From UMGS172 sp045587185 (GTDB lineage Bacteria > Bacillota > Clostridia > Oscillospirales > Acutalibacteraceae): a DNA stretch of 43,662 nt. The notes below the pieces were generated by a model. That model had not been told where the DNA came from. It searched no databases and saw only the letters and a list, made by a program, of their open reading frames with translations. Numbering within the stretch: position 1 is the first letter of the stretch; the number at the start of each line of letters is the position of its first letter. Shown one piece after another: positions 1-8,158 of this stretch. The position numbers and the translations under genes are program-made. The stretch spans positions 1-43,662 of the forward strand of contig JAZNBS010000045.1 in NCBI GenBank assembly GCA_045587185.1, read 5' to 3'.

Positions 1-6
1 GTATAA

Positions 7-54
7 ACACAAGATATTGTGTTTTAGGGGTTGACAAGTTTCAATATCTATGCT
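7..54 (+). promoter_or_regulatory. Pair of NrdR-type operator boxes upstream of nrdG
   Basis: ACACAAGATATTGTGT at 7-22 is a 16-bp palindrome that matches the known NrdR box pattern. A weaker copy at 39-54 keeps the core CAATATCTA. The box starts are 32 bp apart, about three helical turns, as is usual for paired NrdR boxes. The second box lies between the -35 and -10 elements, so binding should repress transcription. No nrdR gene is in the window. The first box is strong; the second is an inference from spacing and core similarity. Confidence 0.75.
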
Positions 55-59
55 AAACT
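31..59 (+). promoter_or_regulatory. Sigma-A-type promoter of the nrdG-nrdD operon
   Basis: TTGACA (31-36) and TAAACT (54-59) are separated by 17 bp, upstream of nrdG. A TATAAT at 61-66 looks better as a -10 by itself but sits 24 bp from the -35, too far. The spacer overlaps the second NrdR-type box. Confidence 0.6.
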
Positions 60-126
60 GTATAATGCACCAACTTCCCGCGTTGTTGTGCTTGACTTAA
101 TTTAAAATTCACAGAAAGGGCTTCGT

Positions 127-810
127 ATGAACGTTCAGGGCTATCAGAAACTGACACTGCTTGACTTCCCCGGTAAAATGGCCTGCACCGTATTTACGGG
201 CGGTTGCAATTTCCGTTGTCCTTTCTGCCACAACGCATCTTTGGTAAATGACCCCTTGTGCTTTACCTCCTGTGCTGATGAGGTTTTGGAATATCTCCAC
301 AAACGCAAGGGTATTTTGGACGGTGTGTGTATCACAGGCGGTGAACCTCTGCTTCAACCAGACCTCGAGGATTATATAATAAAAATAAAGGATTTGGGCT
401 ATCTCGTAAAGCTTGACACCAACGGGTATATGCCTGACCACCTTTTGAAACTACTTGAAAGCGGTCTTGTCGATTATGTTGCAATGGATATCAAGGCATC
501 CAAAGAAAATTACTCATCCGCAACGGGTATCAATATAGATGTGGAAAAGGTCGAAAAAAGCATTAACATTTTAAAATCAAGTGGCATTCCGTTCGAATTT
601 CGAACGACCGTTGTAAAGGGTATACATTCTGTAGATGAATTTGAGAAAATAGCAGAATGGATAAAAGGCACAAAAAAATATTTCCTGCAAAAGTTTAAGG
701 ATTCGGGAGATATTTTGGGCAACGGTTGTGACGGTTTTTCAGAAACCGAAATGAACGAAATTTTAAACAAAGTTATGGCTATTATTCCCGAAGCGGAAAT
801 TCGGGGTTGA
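127..810 (+). CDS. nrdG: Anaerobic ribonucleoside-triphosphate reductase activating protein
   Basis: This is a radical-SAM activase of 227 aa that should cleave S-adenosylmethionine to install the glycyl radical on NrdD under anaerobic conditions. The cluster motif C27-x3-C31-x2-C34 (CNFRCPFC) is visible near the N-terminus, followed by a GGEPLLQ motif typical of the fold. The ATG is preceded by a purine-rich stretch (AGAAAGG). It is followed by nrdD after a short gap and shares its promoter and NrdR-type boxes. The gene order nrdG-nrdD is the reverse of the commoner nrdD-nrdG. The related pyruvate-formate-lyase activases are the only serious alternative, and the adjacent nrdD makes NrdG far more likely. 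Confidence 0.93.
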   Translation: MNVQGYQKLTLLDFPGKMACTVFTGGCNFRCPFCHNASLVNDPLCFTSCADEVLEYLHKRKGILDGVCITGGEPLLQPDLEDYIIKIKDLGYLVKLDTNGYMPDHLLKLLESGLVDYVAMDIKASKENYSSATGINIDVEKVEKSINILKSSGIPFEFRTTVVKGIHSVDEFEKIAEWIKGTKKYFLQKFKDSGDILGNGCDGFSETEMNEILNKVMAIIPEAEIRG

Positions 811-865
811 TATACACACGGCACTATAAAATAAAAAGAAATTTATGAAATGGGGAGTAGACAAA

Positions 866-3238
866 ATGTATCGCGTAAACAAACGAGACGGAAAAATTGT
901 AGAATTTGATATCGCAAAAATTTCCGAAGCAATCAAAAAGGCTTTTGAGGCCTGTGAAAGACAGTATAACGACAATATCGTTGATTTCTTGGCCCTCAAG
1001 GTAACTTCTGACTTTGAGCCTAAAATTGAGGATGGCATTGTAGCCGTTGAGGACATTCAGGACAGTGTTGAAACTGTGCTTGTGCAGGCAGGTTATGCCG
1101 ATGTTGCCAAGGCATACATCCTTTATCGCCGTCAACGTGAAAAACTCCGTAATATGAAGTCCACAATTCTGGACTATAAGGAGATTGTTGACCAGTACGT
1201 AAAGAGTACCGACTGGCGTGTCAAGGAAAACTCCACAGTTACCTATTCGGTCGGCGGACTTATCCTTTCCAACTCAGGTGCAATTACCGCTAACTATTGG
1301 CTGAGCGAGATTTATGACGACGAAATCGCCAAGGCTCACAAGAATGCCGATATTCACATTCACGACCTTTCAATGCTGACCGGCTACTGTGCAGGTTGGT
1401 CCTTAAAACAACTAATTGAGGAAGGCTTGGGCGGTGTTCCCGGTAAAATTACCTCTGCCCCCGCAAAGCACCTTGCTACACTTTGCAATCAAATGGTAAA
1501 CTTCCTTGGAATTATGCAGAATGAGTGGGCGGGTGCTCAGGCATTCTCGTCCTTTGATACCTATCTTGCACCGTTCGTAAAGGTTGACAACCTCAGTTAT
1601 GACGCCGTTAAGAAGTGCATCGAGTCTTTCATTTACGGTGTAAATACACCGAGTCGTTGGGGTACTCAGTCTCCGTTTACCAACATCACCCTCGACTGGA
1701 CAGTTCCTCACGACCTTGAGGACGAATATGCTATCGTCGGTGGCAAGCGTATGGACTTCAAGTACGGTGACTGTAAGAAAGAAATGGATATGGTCAACAA
1801 GGCCTTTATCGAAATTATGATTGAAGGCGATGCCAACGGTCGCGGATTCCAGTATCCCATCCCCACCTACTCTATCACCCGTGACTTTGACTGGTCTGAG
1901 ACCGAGAACAACGCACTTTTGTTCGAGATGACCTCCAAGTACGGCACTCCATACTTCTCAAATTATGTCAACAGCGATATGGAGCCTTCGGATGTCCGTT
2001 CGATGTGTTGCCGTTTGCGTCTTGACCTTCGTGAACTACGTAAGAAGTCTGGCGGATTCTTCGGTAGCGGTGAATCAACCGGTTCGGTCGGTGTTGTTAC
2101 CATCAATATGCCCAGAATTGCTTATCTTGCCAACAATGAGGCTGACTTCTATAAGCGCCTTGACCATATGCTCGATATCTCGGCACGTTCTTTGAAGGTA
2201 AAGCGTACCGTTATCACCAAACTTTTGGACGAGGGCCTTTATCCTTACACCAAGCGTTACCTCGGCACCTTCAACAACCACTTCTCGACCATCGGTCTTG
2301 TTGGTATGAACGAGGCAGGTCTTAACGCAAAGTGGTTACGTAAGGATATGACCCACAAGGAAACTCAGGAGTTCACCAAACAGGTTCTCAACCATATGCG
2401 TGAGAGACTTTCCGATTATCAGGAGATGTACGGTGACCTTTATAACCTTGAGGCAACCCCCGCAGAGTCGACCTCATTCCGCCTTGCAAAACACGACCGC
2501 AAGCACTACCCCGATATCATCTGTGCTTCTGACGGTGAGACACCTTACTACACCAACTCTTCTCACCTGCCTGTAAGTTATACCGATGACATCTTCACTG
2601 CTCTTGATATTCAGGACGAGTTGCAGACCCTTTACACATCGGGTACCGTTTTCCACACCTTCCTTGGTGAAAAACTTCCCGATTGGCACGCAGCAGCCGA
2701 CCTTATCCGCAAGATTGCAGAAAACTACCGTCTGCCATACTACACCCTGTCTCCGACCTACTCGGTCTGTGCTGACCACGGTTACATTGCAGGCGAGCAG
2801 TATACCTGTCCCAAGTGCGGTAAAGAGACCGAGGTTTATAGCCGTATCACCGGTTACTACCGTCCCGTTAAGAACTGGAACGACGGTAAGTCACAGGAGT
2901 ATAAAGAGCGTAAGACCTACAACATCGCAACCTCTAAATTGACCCACAACGGTCCTAAGGAAGCGACTTGTGACCGTGTAGCAGAGGACAATGCACCTGT
3001 TCTTGCCGACGGAATTTATCTCTTCAAGTCGGCAACCTGTCCCAACTGTAAGATTGCTGAATCCTTGCTTGATAAAGCAAATATGAACTATCAGAAAGTT
3101 TTGGCCGAACAGAACATAGCCTTGACCGAATCCTTAGGCATCAAGCAGGCTCCGACCCTTGTAGTTGTGAAGGACGGCGCACTTGAAAAGTTTACTATGG
3201 TTCCCAATATCAAGAAATTCATTCAGGCAAACGCCTAA
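866..3238 (+). CDS. nrdD: Anaerobic (class III) ribonucleotide reductase with C-terminal redoxin domain
   Basis: The enzyme reduces ribonucleoside triphosphates to dNTPs with a glycyl radical. The ATG at 866 (790 aa) is preferred over 845 because GGGGAG lies 8 bases upstream of it. Order: ATP-cone (about 1-95); catalytic barrel with the GYCAGW and SMCCRL cysteine motifs; zinc site CADH...CPKC; glycyl-radical loop RITGYY with Gly663; then an extra domain of about 75 residues (about 717-790) resembling thioredoxin/glutaredoxin, with C725-P-N-C728 and a QAPTLVV strand. A fused redoxin suggests that reducing power comes from a disulfide relay, not formate. This fits published class III enzymes that use thioredoxin-like donors and the trxB gene just downstream. 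The reductant is inferred; the enzyme identity is firm. Confidence 0.95.
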   Translation: MYRVNKRDGKIVEFDIAKISEAIKKAFEACERQYNDNIVDFLALKVTSDFEPKIEDGIVAVEDIQDSVETVLVQAGYADVAKAYILYRRQREKLRNMKSTILDYKEIVDQYVKSTDWRVKENSTVTYSVGGLILSNSGAITANYWLSEIYDDEIAKAHKNADIHIHDLSMLTGYCAGWSLKQLIEEGLGGVPGKITSAPAKHLATLCNQMVNFLGIMQNEWAGAQAFSSFDTYLAPFVKVDNLSYDAVKKCIESFIYGVNTPSRWGTQSPFTNITLDWTVPHDLEDEYAIVGGKRMDFKYGDCKKEMDMVNKAFIEIMIEGDANGRGFQYPIPTYSITRDFDWSETENNALLFEMTSKYGTPYFSNYVNSDMEPSDVRSMCCRLRLDLRELRKKSGGFFGSGESTGSVGVVTINMPRIAYLANNEADFYKRLDHMLDISARSLKVKRTVITKLLDEGLYPYTKRYLGTFNNHFSTIGLVGMNEAGLNAKWLRKDMTHKETQEFTKQVLNHMRERLSDYQEMYGDLYNLEATPAESTSFRLAKHDRKHYPDIICASDGETPYYTNSSHLPVSYTDDIFTALDIQDELQTLYTSGTVFHTFLGEKLPDWHAAADLIRKIAENYRLPYYTLSPTYSVCADHGYIAGEQYTCPKCGKETEVYSRITGYYRPVKNWNDGKSQEYKERKTYNIATSKLTHNGPKEATCDRVAEDNAPVLADGIYLFKSATCPNCKIAESLLDKANMNYQKVLAEQNIALTESLGIKQAPTLVVVKDGALEKFTMVPNIKKFIQANA

Positions 3239-3241
3239 AGT

Positions 3242-3279
3242 AATCAAGGGAGGGTCTCCCAACCCTCCCTTGATTTTTG
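3242..3279 (+). terminator. Rho-independent terminator after nrdD
   Basis: A perfect 13-bp stem (3242-3254 with 3263-3275, arms AATCAAGGGAGGG and CCCTCCCTTGATT) has an 8-base loop and is followed by TTT. It separates nrdGD from trxB. Confidence 0.85.
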
Positions 3280-3309
3280 ATTGATTTCCTACATTTTGAG
3301 GTGTAATTT

Positions 3310-4221
3310 ATGTATGATATAGTCATTATCGGCGCAGGTCCTGCAGGACTCACCGCCGCTGTTTATGCCCGCCGTGCCAACAAAACCGTTCTTATACTGG
3401 ACAAGGCAGGCTTCGGCGGTCAGATAACCTACTCCCCAAAGGTTGAAAACTATCCCGGTTTTGAATCGGTCAGCGGCAGCGAACTTGCCGACAAAATGAC
3501 CGAACAGGTTCTGGCTCAGGGTGCCGAGGTGGAAATCGAAAACGCACTTGAAATTAAAGACAACGGGAAAACCAAGGTGGTTATTACCGAAGACGGCAAC
3601 GAGTATGAATGTAAATCTGTAATCATTGCCGCAGGTGCAGAACACCGTCATTTGGGACTCCCCAATGAGGACCGCTTCATCGGTGACGGTATTTCCTTCT
3701 GTGCCGTTTGCGACGGCGCGTTTTACGCCAACAAGACGGTTGCCCTCATTGGTGGCGGGAACAGCGCTTTGCAGGAGGCCATTCTGCTTTCTGAAACCTC
3801 TAAAAAGGTTTACGTTATACAAAATCTTGATTTCCTCACAGGAGAGCAACGGTTACAGGAGATTCTTGCAAAACGCGGTAACGTTGAAGTTATTCTGGGC
3901 ACTGTTGTTAAGGCTATTAACGACACACCCATTTTCAGTGGTATCACCGTTTTGAGAACTTCAGACAACCAAGAAACCCAACTCCAACTTAACGGTATGT
4001 TTGTTGCAATAGGATTAAAACCTGAAAATGAGGCTTTCAAAAACGTTGCCGACCTTGACGGTAACGGATATATTGACTCGGACGAGAAATGCTTTACCAA
4101 GACCCCAGGCGTGTTTGTTGCGGGCGATTGCCGTCAGAAGACAGTGCGTCAGGTAACCACCGCCACGGCTGACGGTGCGGTTGCCGCGATCAATGCCTGT
4201 CGATATATTGACAGTCTTTAA
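3310..4221 (+). CDS. trxB: Thioredoxin reductase (FAD/NADPH)
   Basis: This flavoprotein disulfide reductase has 303 aa, the usual length for low-molecular-weight TrxB. The N-terminal FAD-binding motif is GAGPAG (about 8-13), the redox pair is C131-A-V-C134 in CAVCDG, the second dinucleotide motif is GGGNSA (about 149-154), and VAGDCR near the end completes the FAD site. GAGGTG precedes the ATG at a good distance. It should reduce thioredoxin-like proteins in the cytosol. No free thioredoxin gene is adjacent, but the redoxin domain fused to NrdD lies directly upstream, a possible partner. A ferredoxin- or flavin-type variant of the family cannot be excluded from sequence alone. Confidence 0.93.
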   Translation: MYDIVIIGAGPAGLTAAVYARRANKTVLILDKAGFGGQITYSPKVENYPGFESVSGSELADKMTEQVLAQGAEVEIENALEIKDNGKTKVVITEDGNEYECKSVIIAAGAEHRHLGLPNEDRFIGDGISFCAVCDGAFYANKTVALIGGGNSALQEAILLSETSKKVYVIQNLDFLTGEQRLQEILAKRGNVEVILGTVVKAINDTPIFSGITVLRTSDNQETQLQLNGMFVAIGLKPENEAFKNVADLDGNGYIDSDEKCFTKTPGVFVAGDCRQKTVRQVTTATADGAVAAINACRYIDSL

Positions 4222-4249
4222 TAATTTAAATATAAAGGAGTAATGTTTT

Positions 4250-4456
4250 ATGTTTAAGAAGATTGCGTTTTTATTGCTTGCCCTCACGCTTGTGTTTTCA
4301 CTTGTGGCTTGTGGAGGAGAAACAAAAACTTTGCAGTGCGGTAAATGTGGCAAAGATGTAAAGGTTGCCGCAGATTCCGAGGTTGACGAAAGTTGGGCAG
4401 TCCTCTGCAAGGATTGTGAGAAAGAAATTATGAACGAAATCGGAGACGAAAAATAA
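4250..4456 (+). CDS. Small predicted lipoprotein with a zinc-ribbon-like Cys4 motif
   Basis: The product has 68 aa. A basic start, a hydrophobic stretch and the lipobox-like LVAC around residues 18-21 predict a lipoprotein signal, so the mature part would be about 48 aa anchored on the outer face of the membrane. The mature region has two CxxC pairs (CGKC and CKDC) about 26 residues apart, as in zinc ribbons or rubredoxin-like knuckles. An AAAGGAG site precedes the ATG. It lies 28 bp after trxB with no terminator between, so co-transcription is likely. I do not recognise a named family. A structural zinc or a redox role is possible, but function is unknown. Confidence 0.75.
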   Translation: MFKKIAFLLLALTLVFSLVACGGETKTLQCGKCGKDVKVAADSEVDESWAVLCKDCEKEIMNEIGDEK

Positions 4457-4475
4457 ACAAAAATACAAGTTACGA

Positions 4476-4510
4476 AAAAAGAGCAGTGGAATATCCACGG
4501 CTCTTTTTTG
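4476..4510. terminator. Bidirectional terminator between convergent genes
   Basis: AAAAAAGAGC (4476-4485) pairs with GCTCTTTTTT (4501-4510), and GTGG pairs with CCAC inside, with one mismatch. Runs of A and T on both sides make it usable for the + strand lipoprotein gene and the - strand thioesterase gene that ends at 4512. Confidence 0.85.
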
Positions 4511-4511
4511 A

Positions 4512-4907
4512 TTATTGATTGCTCTTTTTTGCGTTGGTTTTGGCGGTGAACTTTTCCACATTGACCACAAAGCGGTCGTGCGTGCCCTTGCCTATAACTC
4601 CTGTCTCGTCAAATGCGACCACCTCAAAACTAATTTTCCGTCCGTCAACAGCGGTAACGGTGCTTTCCACCCTAATTTCCATTCCAAGCGGAGTTGCGGC
4701 AACGTGCTCGATATTCACCATAGTCCCAACGGTGGTGCTACCCTCTTCCAGATTGTTTTCAATCGCAACACAGGATGCCTTTTCCATCAACGCTACCATC
4801 ATCGGTGTGGCAAAAACAAGCAGACTGCCTGAGCCAACCTTGGCTGCAGTGTTGCTATCGTTTACGGTATCCTTAACTGTACCTTTGAGTCCTACTGTTA
4901 TTTCCAT
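4512..4907 (-). CDS. Hotdog-fold thioesterase, fluoroacetyl-CoA thioesterase (FlK)-like
   Basis: The product has 131 aa and resembles FlK-type hotdog thioesterases, which hydrolyse acyl-CoA. The residues T34, E42 and H68 have exactly the spacing of the FlK catalytic triad (Thr-x7-Glu-x25-His), in the contexts FATP, MEKA and IEHVAATP. The C-terminal half has the usual GKGTHDRFVV strand. The start overlaps the end of the nfnB-like gene region: its SD GGAGAAGG lies in the last codons of that gene, with 1 base between genes. It is likely the last gene of that transcript. Many gut Clostridia carry such proteins without any link to fluoroacetate, so a general housekeeping acyl-CoA thioesterase is the more cautious reading. 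Confidence 0.85.
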   Translation of the reverse strand: MEITVGLKGTVKDTVNDSNTAAKVGSGSLLVFATPMMVALMEKASCVAIENNLEEGSTTVGTMVNIEHVAATPLGMEIRVESTVTAVDGRKISFEVVAFDETGVIGKGTHDRFVVNVEKFTAKTNAKKSNQ

Positions 4908-4908
4908 T

Positions 4909-6333
4909 TTAACCTTCTCCGTTCATAAGATGCTCTTCAATGGCCTTGGCGGCAGTTTTGCCTGCTCCCATGGCCGAAATTACGGTTGCAGCTCCGGTAA
5001 CGGCGTCACCGCCTGCATAAACCCTGTCTCTCGATGTCTTTCCGGTGGCTTCCTCAACAATAATTCCACCTCTTTTGTTAACCTCAAGTCCATTTGTGGT
5101 GGTCTTTATCAACGGGTTAGGGGATGTGCCGATTGACATTATAACTGTGTCCACATCCAAAGTAAACTCGCAATTCGGTATTTCAACAGGTCGACGGCGG
5201 CCACGTTCATCCGGCTCACCCAACTCCATTTTAACACACCTCATACCCGTAACAAATCCATTTTTGGGGTCGCGTCTATCCTGAGGGTTACTGTAGCCCA
5301 AAATCTCAACAGGATTGTTGAGTAAAAGGAACTCGATCCCCTCCTCCATCGCGTGTTCGACCTCTTCACGTCGGGCTGGCAGTTCCTCCAAAGACCTGCG
5401 GTAGACAATATAAACCTTGTCAGCACCCAAACGCAAAGCCGTTCTTGCGGCATCCATTGCAACATTTCCGCCACCCACAACGGCAACCTTTCCACCCTTC
5501 ATAATCGGGGTGTTTGGTTGTTCTTTATAGGCCTTCATAAGGTTAGAGCGGGTCAAAAATTCGTTAGCAGAATAAACACCGTTTAAACTTTCGCCTGGGA
5601 TACCCATAAAATTAGGCAACCCTGCTCCAGTTGAAATAAACACAGCATCAAAACCTGATTCAAGCAATTCGTCAACGGTTAGGGTCTTGCCGATTATTGT
5701 GTTGGTTTCAAACTTCACACCCATTTTTTTGAGGTTGTCAACCTCCTTTTGGACGATTGACTTGGGCAAGCGGAATTCGGGAATTCCGTACACTAAAACA
5801 CCGCCTGACGTGTGCAATGCCTCAAAAACAGTGACCGAAAAGCCCTTTTTCTGCAAATCACCTGCACAGGTCAGTCCCGCTGGGCCGGAGCCGACAACGG
5901 CTATTCTTTTACCGTTGCTTTTTTCACATTTTGGCACATTTTCAGAATGTGCGTTGTGCCAATCGGCAACAAAGCGTTCCAGATGCCCGATACCCACAGG
6001 CTCACCCTTTATGCCTCTTACGCACTTGGCCTCACACTGGTTTTCCTGTGGGCAAACGCGTCCGCAAACAGCAGGCAAAGACGAGGTTTGGCTGATTATA
6101 TCGTATGCGCCCTCAAAATCGCCGTCTCTTACCTTTTCTATAAATTCAGGTATTCTTATATTGACAGGACAACCCGACACGCATGATGGATTTTTGCACG
6201 AAAGACACCGCAAAGCCTCATCAATAGCAGTCGCCTCGTCATACCCTAGAGCAACCTCACTAAAATTATGCGCTCTGACCGACGGCTCCTGCGAAGGCAT
6301 CGGATTTTTGTTCAAACTCATATTAGGTTTCAT
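4909..6333 (-). CDS. gltA: NfnB / glutamate-synthase small-subunit-like FAD-NADPH oxidoreductase
   Basis: This is a flavoprotein of 474 aa with two N-terminal iron-sulfur motifs: C43, C46, C51, C55 and C90, C94, C100, C104. The first FAD motif GSGPAG is at 148-153 and the NADPH motif VGGGNVAMDA is near residue 285. The ATG at 6333 is used, overlapping the stop of the upstream gene (TGATG), with AAGGAGG inside that gene's last codons. Family members are the small subunit of glutamate synthase or NfnB. The tightly coupled upstream gene is NfnA-like and no large glutamate synthase subunit is present, so an electron-bifurcating NADH-dependent ferredoxin:NADP+ oxidoreductase is the best reading. 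A sulfide dehydrogenase (SudA) activity has been described for close relatives. Confidence 0.85.
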   Translation of the reverse strand: MKPNMSLNKNPMPSQEPSVRAHNFSEVALGYDEATAIDEALRCLSCKNPSCVSGCPVNIRIPEFIEKVRDGDFEGAYDIISQTSSLPAVCGRVCPQENQCEAKCVRGIKGEPVGIGHLERFVADWHNAHSENVPKCEKSNGKRIAVVGSGPAGLTCAGDLQKKGFSVTVFEALHTSGGVLVYGIPEFRLPKSIVQKEVDNLKKMGVKFETNTIIGKTLTVDELLESGFDAVFISTGAGLPNFMGIPGESLNGVYSANEFLTRSNLMKAYKEQPNTPIMKGGKVAVVGGGNVAMDAARTALRLGADKVYIVYRRSLEELPARREEVEHAMEEGIEFLLLNNPVEILGYSNPQDRRDPKNGFVTGMRCVKMELGEPDERGRRRPVEIPNCEFTLDVDTVIMSIGTSPNPLIKTTTNGLEVNKRGGIIVEEATGKTSRDRVYAGGDAVTGAATVISAMGAGKTAAKAIEEHLMNGEG

Positions 6334-7187
6334 CAATTAACCTCCTTTTTAAAGAGGTTGCAGGTACTCTCATACGCGTGACGTTCAAAATCGCGGTATA
6401 TTGCGCCACGCATCATAGCCTCATCAAAATCGACCTCATAACCGTTAAAATCGGGACCGTCAACACAGGCAAACTTTGTAATTTTTTTTCCGTCGCGGTT
6501 TAAGGTCAGTCGGCAACCGCCACACATACCGGTTCCATCAATCATGATAGGGTTCATCGAAATTGTGCAAGGGATATTATAGGGACGCACCGTCTCTACA
6601 ACAAATTTCATCATTACAAGAGGACCAATGGCAATGACCTCATCAAAATTTTGACCGTTTTGGAGCATTTCCTCAATCGGTGCGCAAACATTACCCCTGT
6701 TACCGTAACTTCCGTCGTCAGTCATAACATAAAGTTTTTTGGAAACCGCGTTAAACTCATCCTCTAAAATAAGCAAGCCGCGGTTTCTGAATCCGATAAC
6801 CGAGGTGACTTCAACCCCTTGGTTATGTAACTTTTGGGCAATGGGCAACGCAATGGCGCAACCCACACCTCCGCCGACAATAAGCACCTTTTTGAGTCCC
6901 TCGGTCTTGGTCGCAACACCCAAAGGACCTGCAAAATCTTGCAAATACTCCCCCATATTTTTACGGTTCAGTTTTTCGGTTGTAGCGCCTACAATCTGGA
7001 ATATTATCCTTACCGTTCCCTTTTCTCGGTCGAAACCCGCAACGGTAAGCGGAATCCTCTCACCGTCTTGGTCAACACGGAGTATAATGAACTGCCCCGC
7101 CTCGGCTTTCTTAGCCACAAGCGGTGCTTCAATGTCCATCATTGTAACGGTTGGATTAAGTGATTTTTTGTAAACTATTTTGTACAT
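6333..7187 (-). CDS. NfnA / ferredoxin-NADP reductase-like subunit with [2Fe-2S] site
   Basis: This 284-aa protein belongs to the dihydroorotate-dehydrogenase electron-transfer / SudB / NfnA family. It has the FAD-binding RIPLTVA motif (45-51), the pyridine-nucleotide loop GGGVGCA (105-111) and a C-terminal cluster region with C222, C225 and C241 (MCGGC ... FAC). In NfnA this cluster passes electrons from NADH to FAD. It is translationally coupled to the NfnB-like gene. The Nfn complex couples NADH and reduced ferredoxin oxidation to NADP+ reduction, which suits a fermenter. A pyrimidine role as PyrK is less likely because no pyrD is near. The ribosome site before the ATG is weak. Confidence 0.85.
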   Translation of the reverse strand: MYKIVYKKSLNPTVTMMDIEAPLVAKKAEAGQFIILRVDQDGERIPLTVAGFDREKGTVRIIFQIVGATTEKLNRKNMGEYLQDFAGPLGVATKTEGLKKVLIVGGGVGCAIALPIAQKLHNQGVEVTSVIGFRNRGLLILEDEFNAVSKKLYVMTDDGSYGNRGNVCAPIEEMLQNGQNFDEVIAIGPLVMMKFVVETVRPYNIPCTISMNPIMIDGTGMCGGCRLTLNRDGKKITKFACVDGPDFNGYEVDFDEAMMRGAIYRDFERHAYESTCNLFKKEVN

Positions 7188-7249
7188 TTCAAACCAACTT
7201 TTTTAAATCAAAATACTTATGATATATTTTAACATATTCGATTTGAAAA

Positions 7250-8158
7250 TCAAGTATTTGTCTTAACTTTTACTCCTGTCTTAAATTTTTTAAGAATAAT
7301 AGCAACAAGCAATGCCAAAATATTAAAACACACTACCGTTGCGCCAACAGGAAGCATGACTGTGCCCGTTGTGACACTGTAAGGCTTTTCGATAACAAAG
7401 GTTACAGCAAACAGGAAGCCCAAAACGAAGCAGAGTACCGACGTTATTGCCGAACTAATGACGACCGCCTTGAATGTCTTGAACAGGCGCATTGATGCAA
7501 CGGCAGGTATAACAATGACTGCCGATATCATAATTGAGCCGAGAAGTTTCATTCCTACAACAATGGTTATGGCCGTCAAAGCCGATAGCAACATATTGCA
7601 ACTCCTTGCCCTGACACCCGAACTCTTGGCAAAATCCTCATCAAACGTAACGGCAAAAATGCGGTTATAGAACAAGAAGTAAAGTAGTATAACGGCAGTG
7701 CAAAGCACAACACACAGTACGGTATCGATAGCCTTCATCGTAAGCACCGATGCTCCGAAAAGGCCAGTGCAGACCTCGGCGGCACCCGATTCGGCAAGAC
7801 CGAAGATTATATAACCAACCGCAACCGTTCCCACCGAAACGAGTGCCGTTGCAGAATCTCCCTTAAGTTTTCCGCTGTCACTGAGCCACATCAAGAAAAA
7901 TGCAGCCAACGTAACAACGGGTATAGTTATATAAATAACATTTTCATCAGCCACTTCAAAAAGCGCCGCGATTGCCAAAGCCAGAAATCCAACGTGCGAA
8001 AGGCCGTCGCCTATCATTGAGTATCTTTTTAATACAAGATTGACGCCCAAAGCAGATGAACAAAGGCTGGTCATCACACCGACAATTAGGGCATAAATTA
8101 ACACAGAAGCGTCAAAATACTGCCCCGAAAAAACACTGAAATCAAATGATATACTCAT
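7250..8158 (-). CDS. znuB: Metal ABC transporter permease (ZnuB/TroC family)
   Basis: This is a hydrophobic protein of 302 aa with about eight or nine membrane spans, typical of family ABC-3 permeases for zinc or manganese. The conserved segment GDGLSHVGFLALAI (about residues 50-65) is a hallmark. The ATG overlaps the stop of the ATPase gene by 4 bases (ATGA), so the two are co-translated. It forms the membrane channel for the binding protein and ATPase encoded upstream. Zinc is the favoured substrate because of the His-rich loop in the binding protein, but manganese or iron cannot be excluded. Confidence 0.9.
   Translation of the reverse strand: MSISFDFSVFSGQYFDASVLIYALIVGVMTSLCSSALGVNLVLKRYSMIGDGLSHVGFLALAIAALFEVADENVIYITIPVVTLAAFFLMWLSDSGKLKGDSATALVSVGTVAVGYIIFGLAESGAAEVCTGLFGASVLTMKAIDTVLCVVLCTAVILLYFLFYNRIFAVTFDEDFAKSSGVRARSCNMLLSALTAITIVVGMKLLGSIMISAVIVIPAVASMRLFKTFKAVVISSAITSVLCFVLGFLFAVTFVIEKPYSVTTGTVMLPVGATVVCFNILALLVAIILKKFKTGVKVKTNT

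Noticed and set aside
61..66. TATAAT as the -10 of the nrdG promoter
   Set aside because: It lies 24 bp from the TTGACA; TAAACT at 54-59 has the right spacing.
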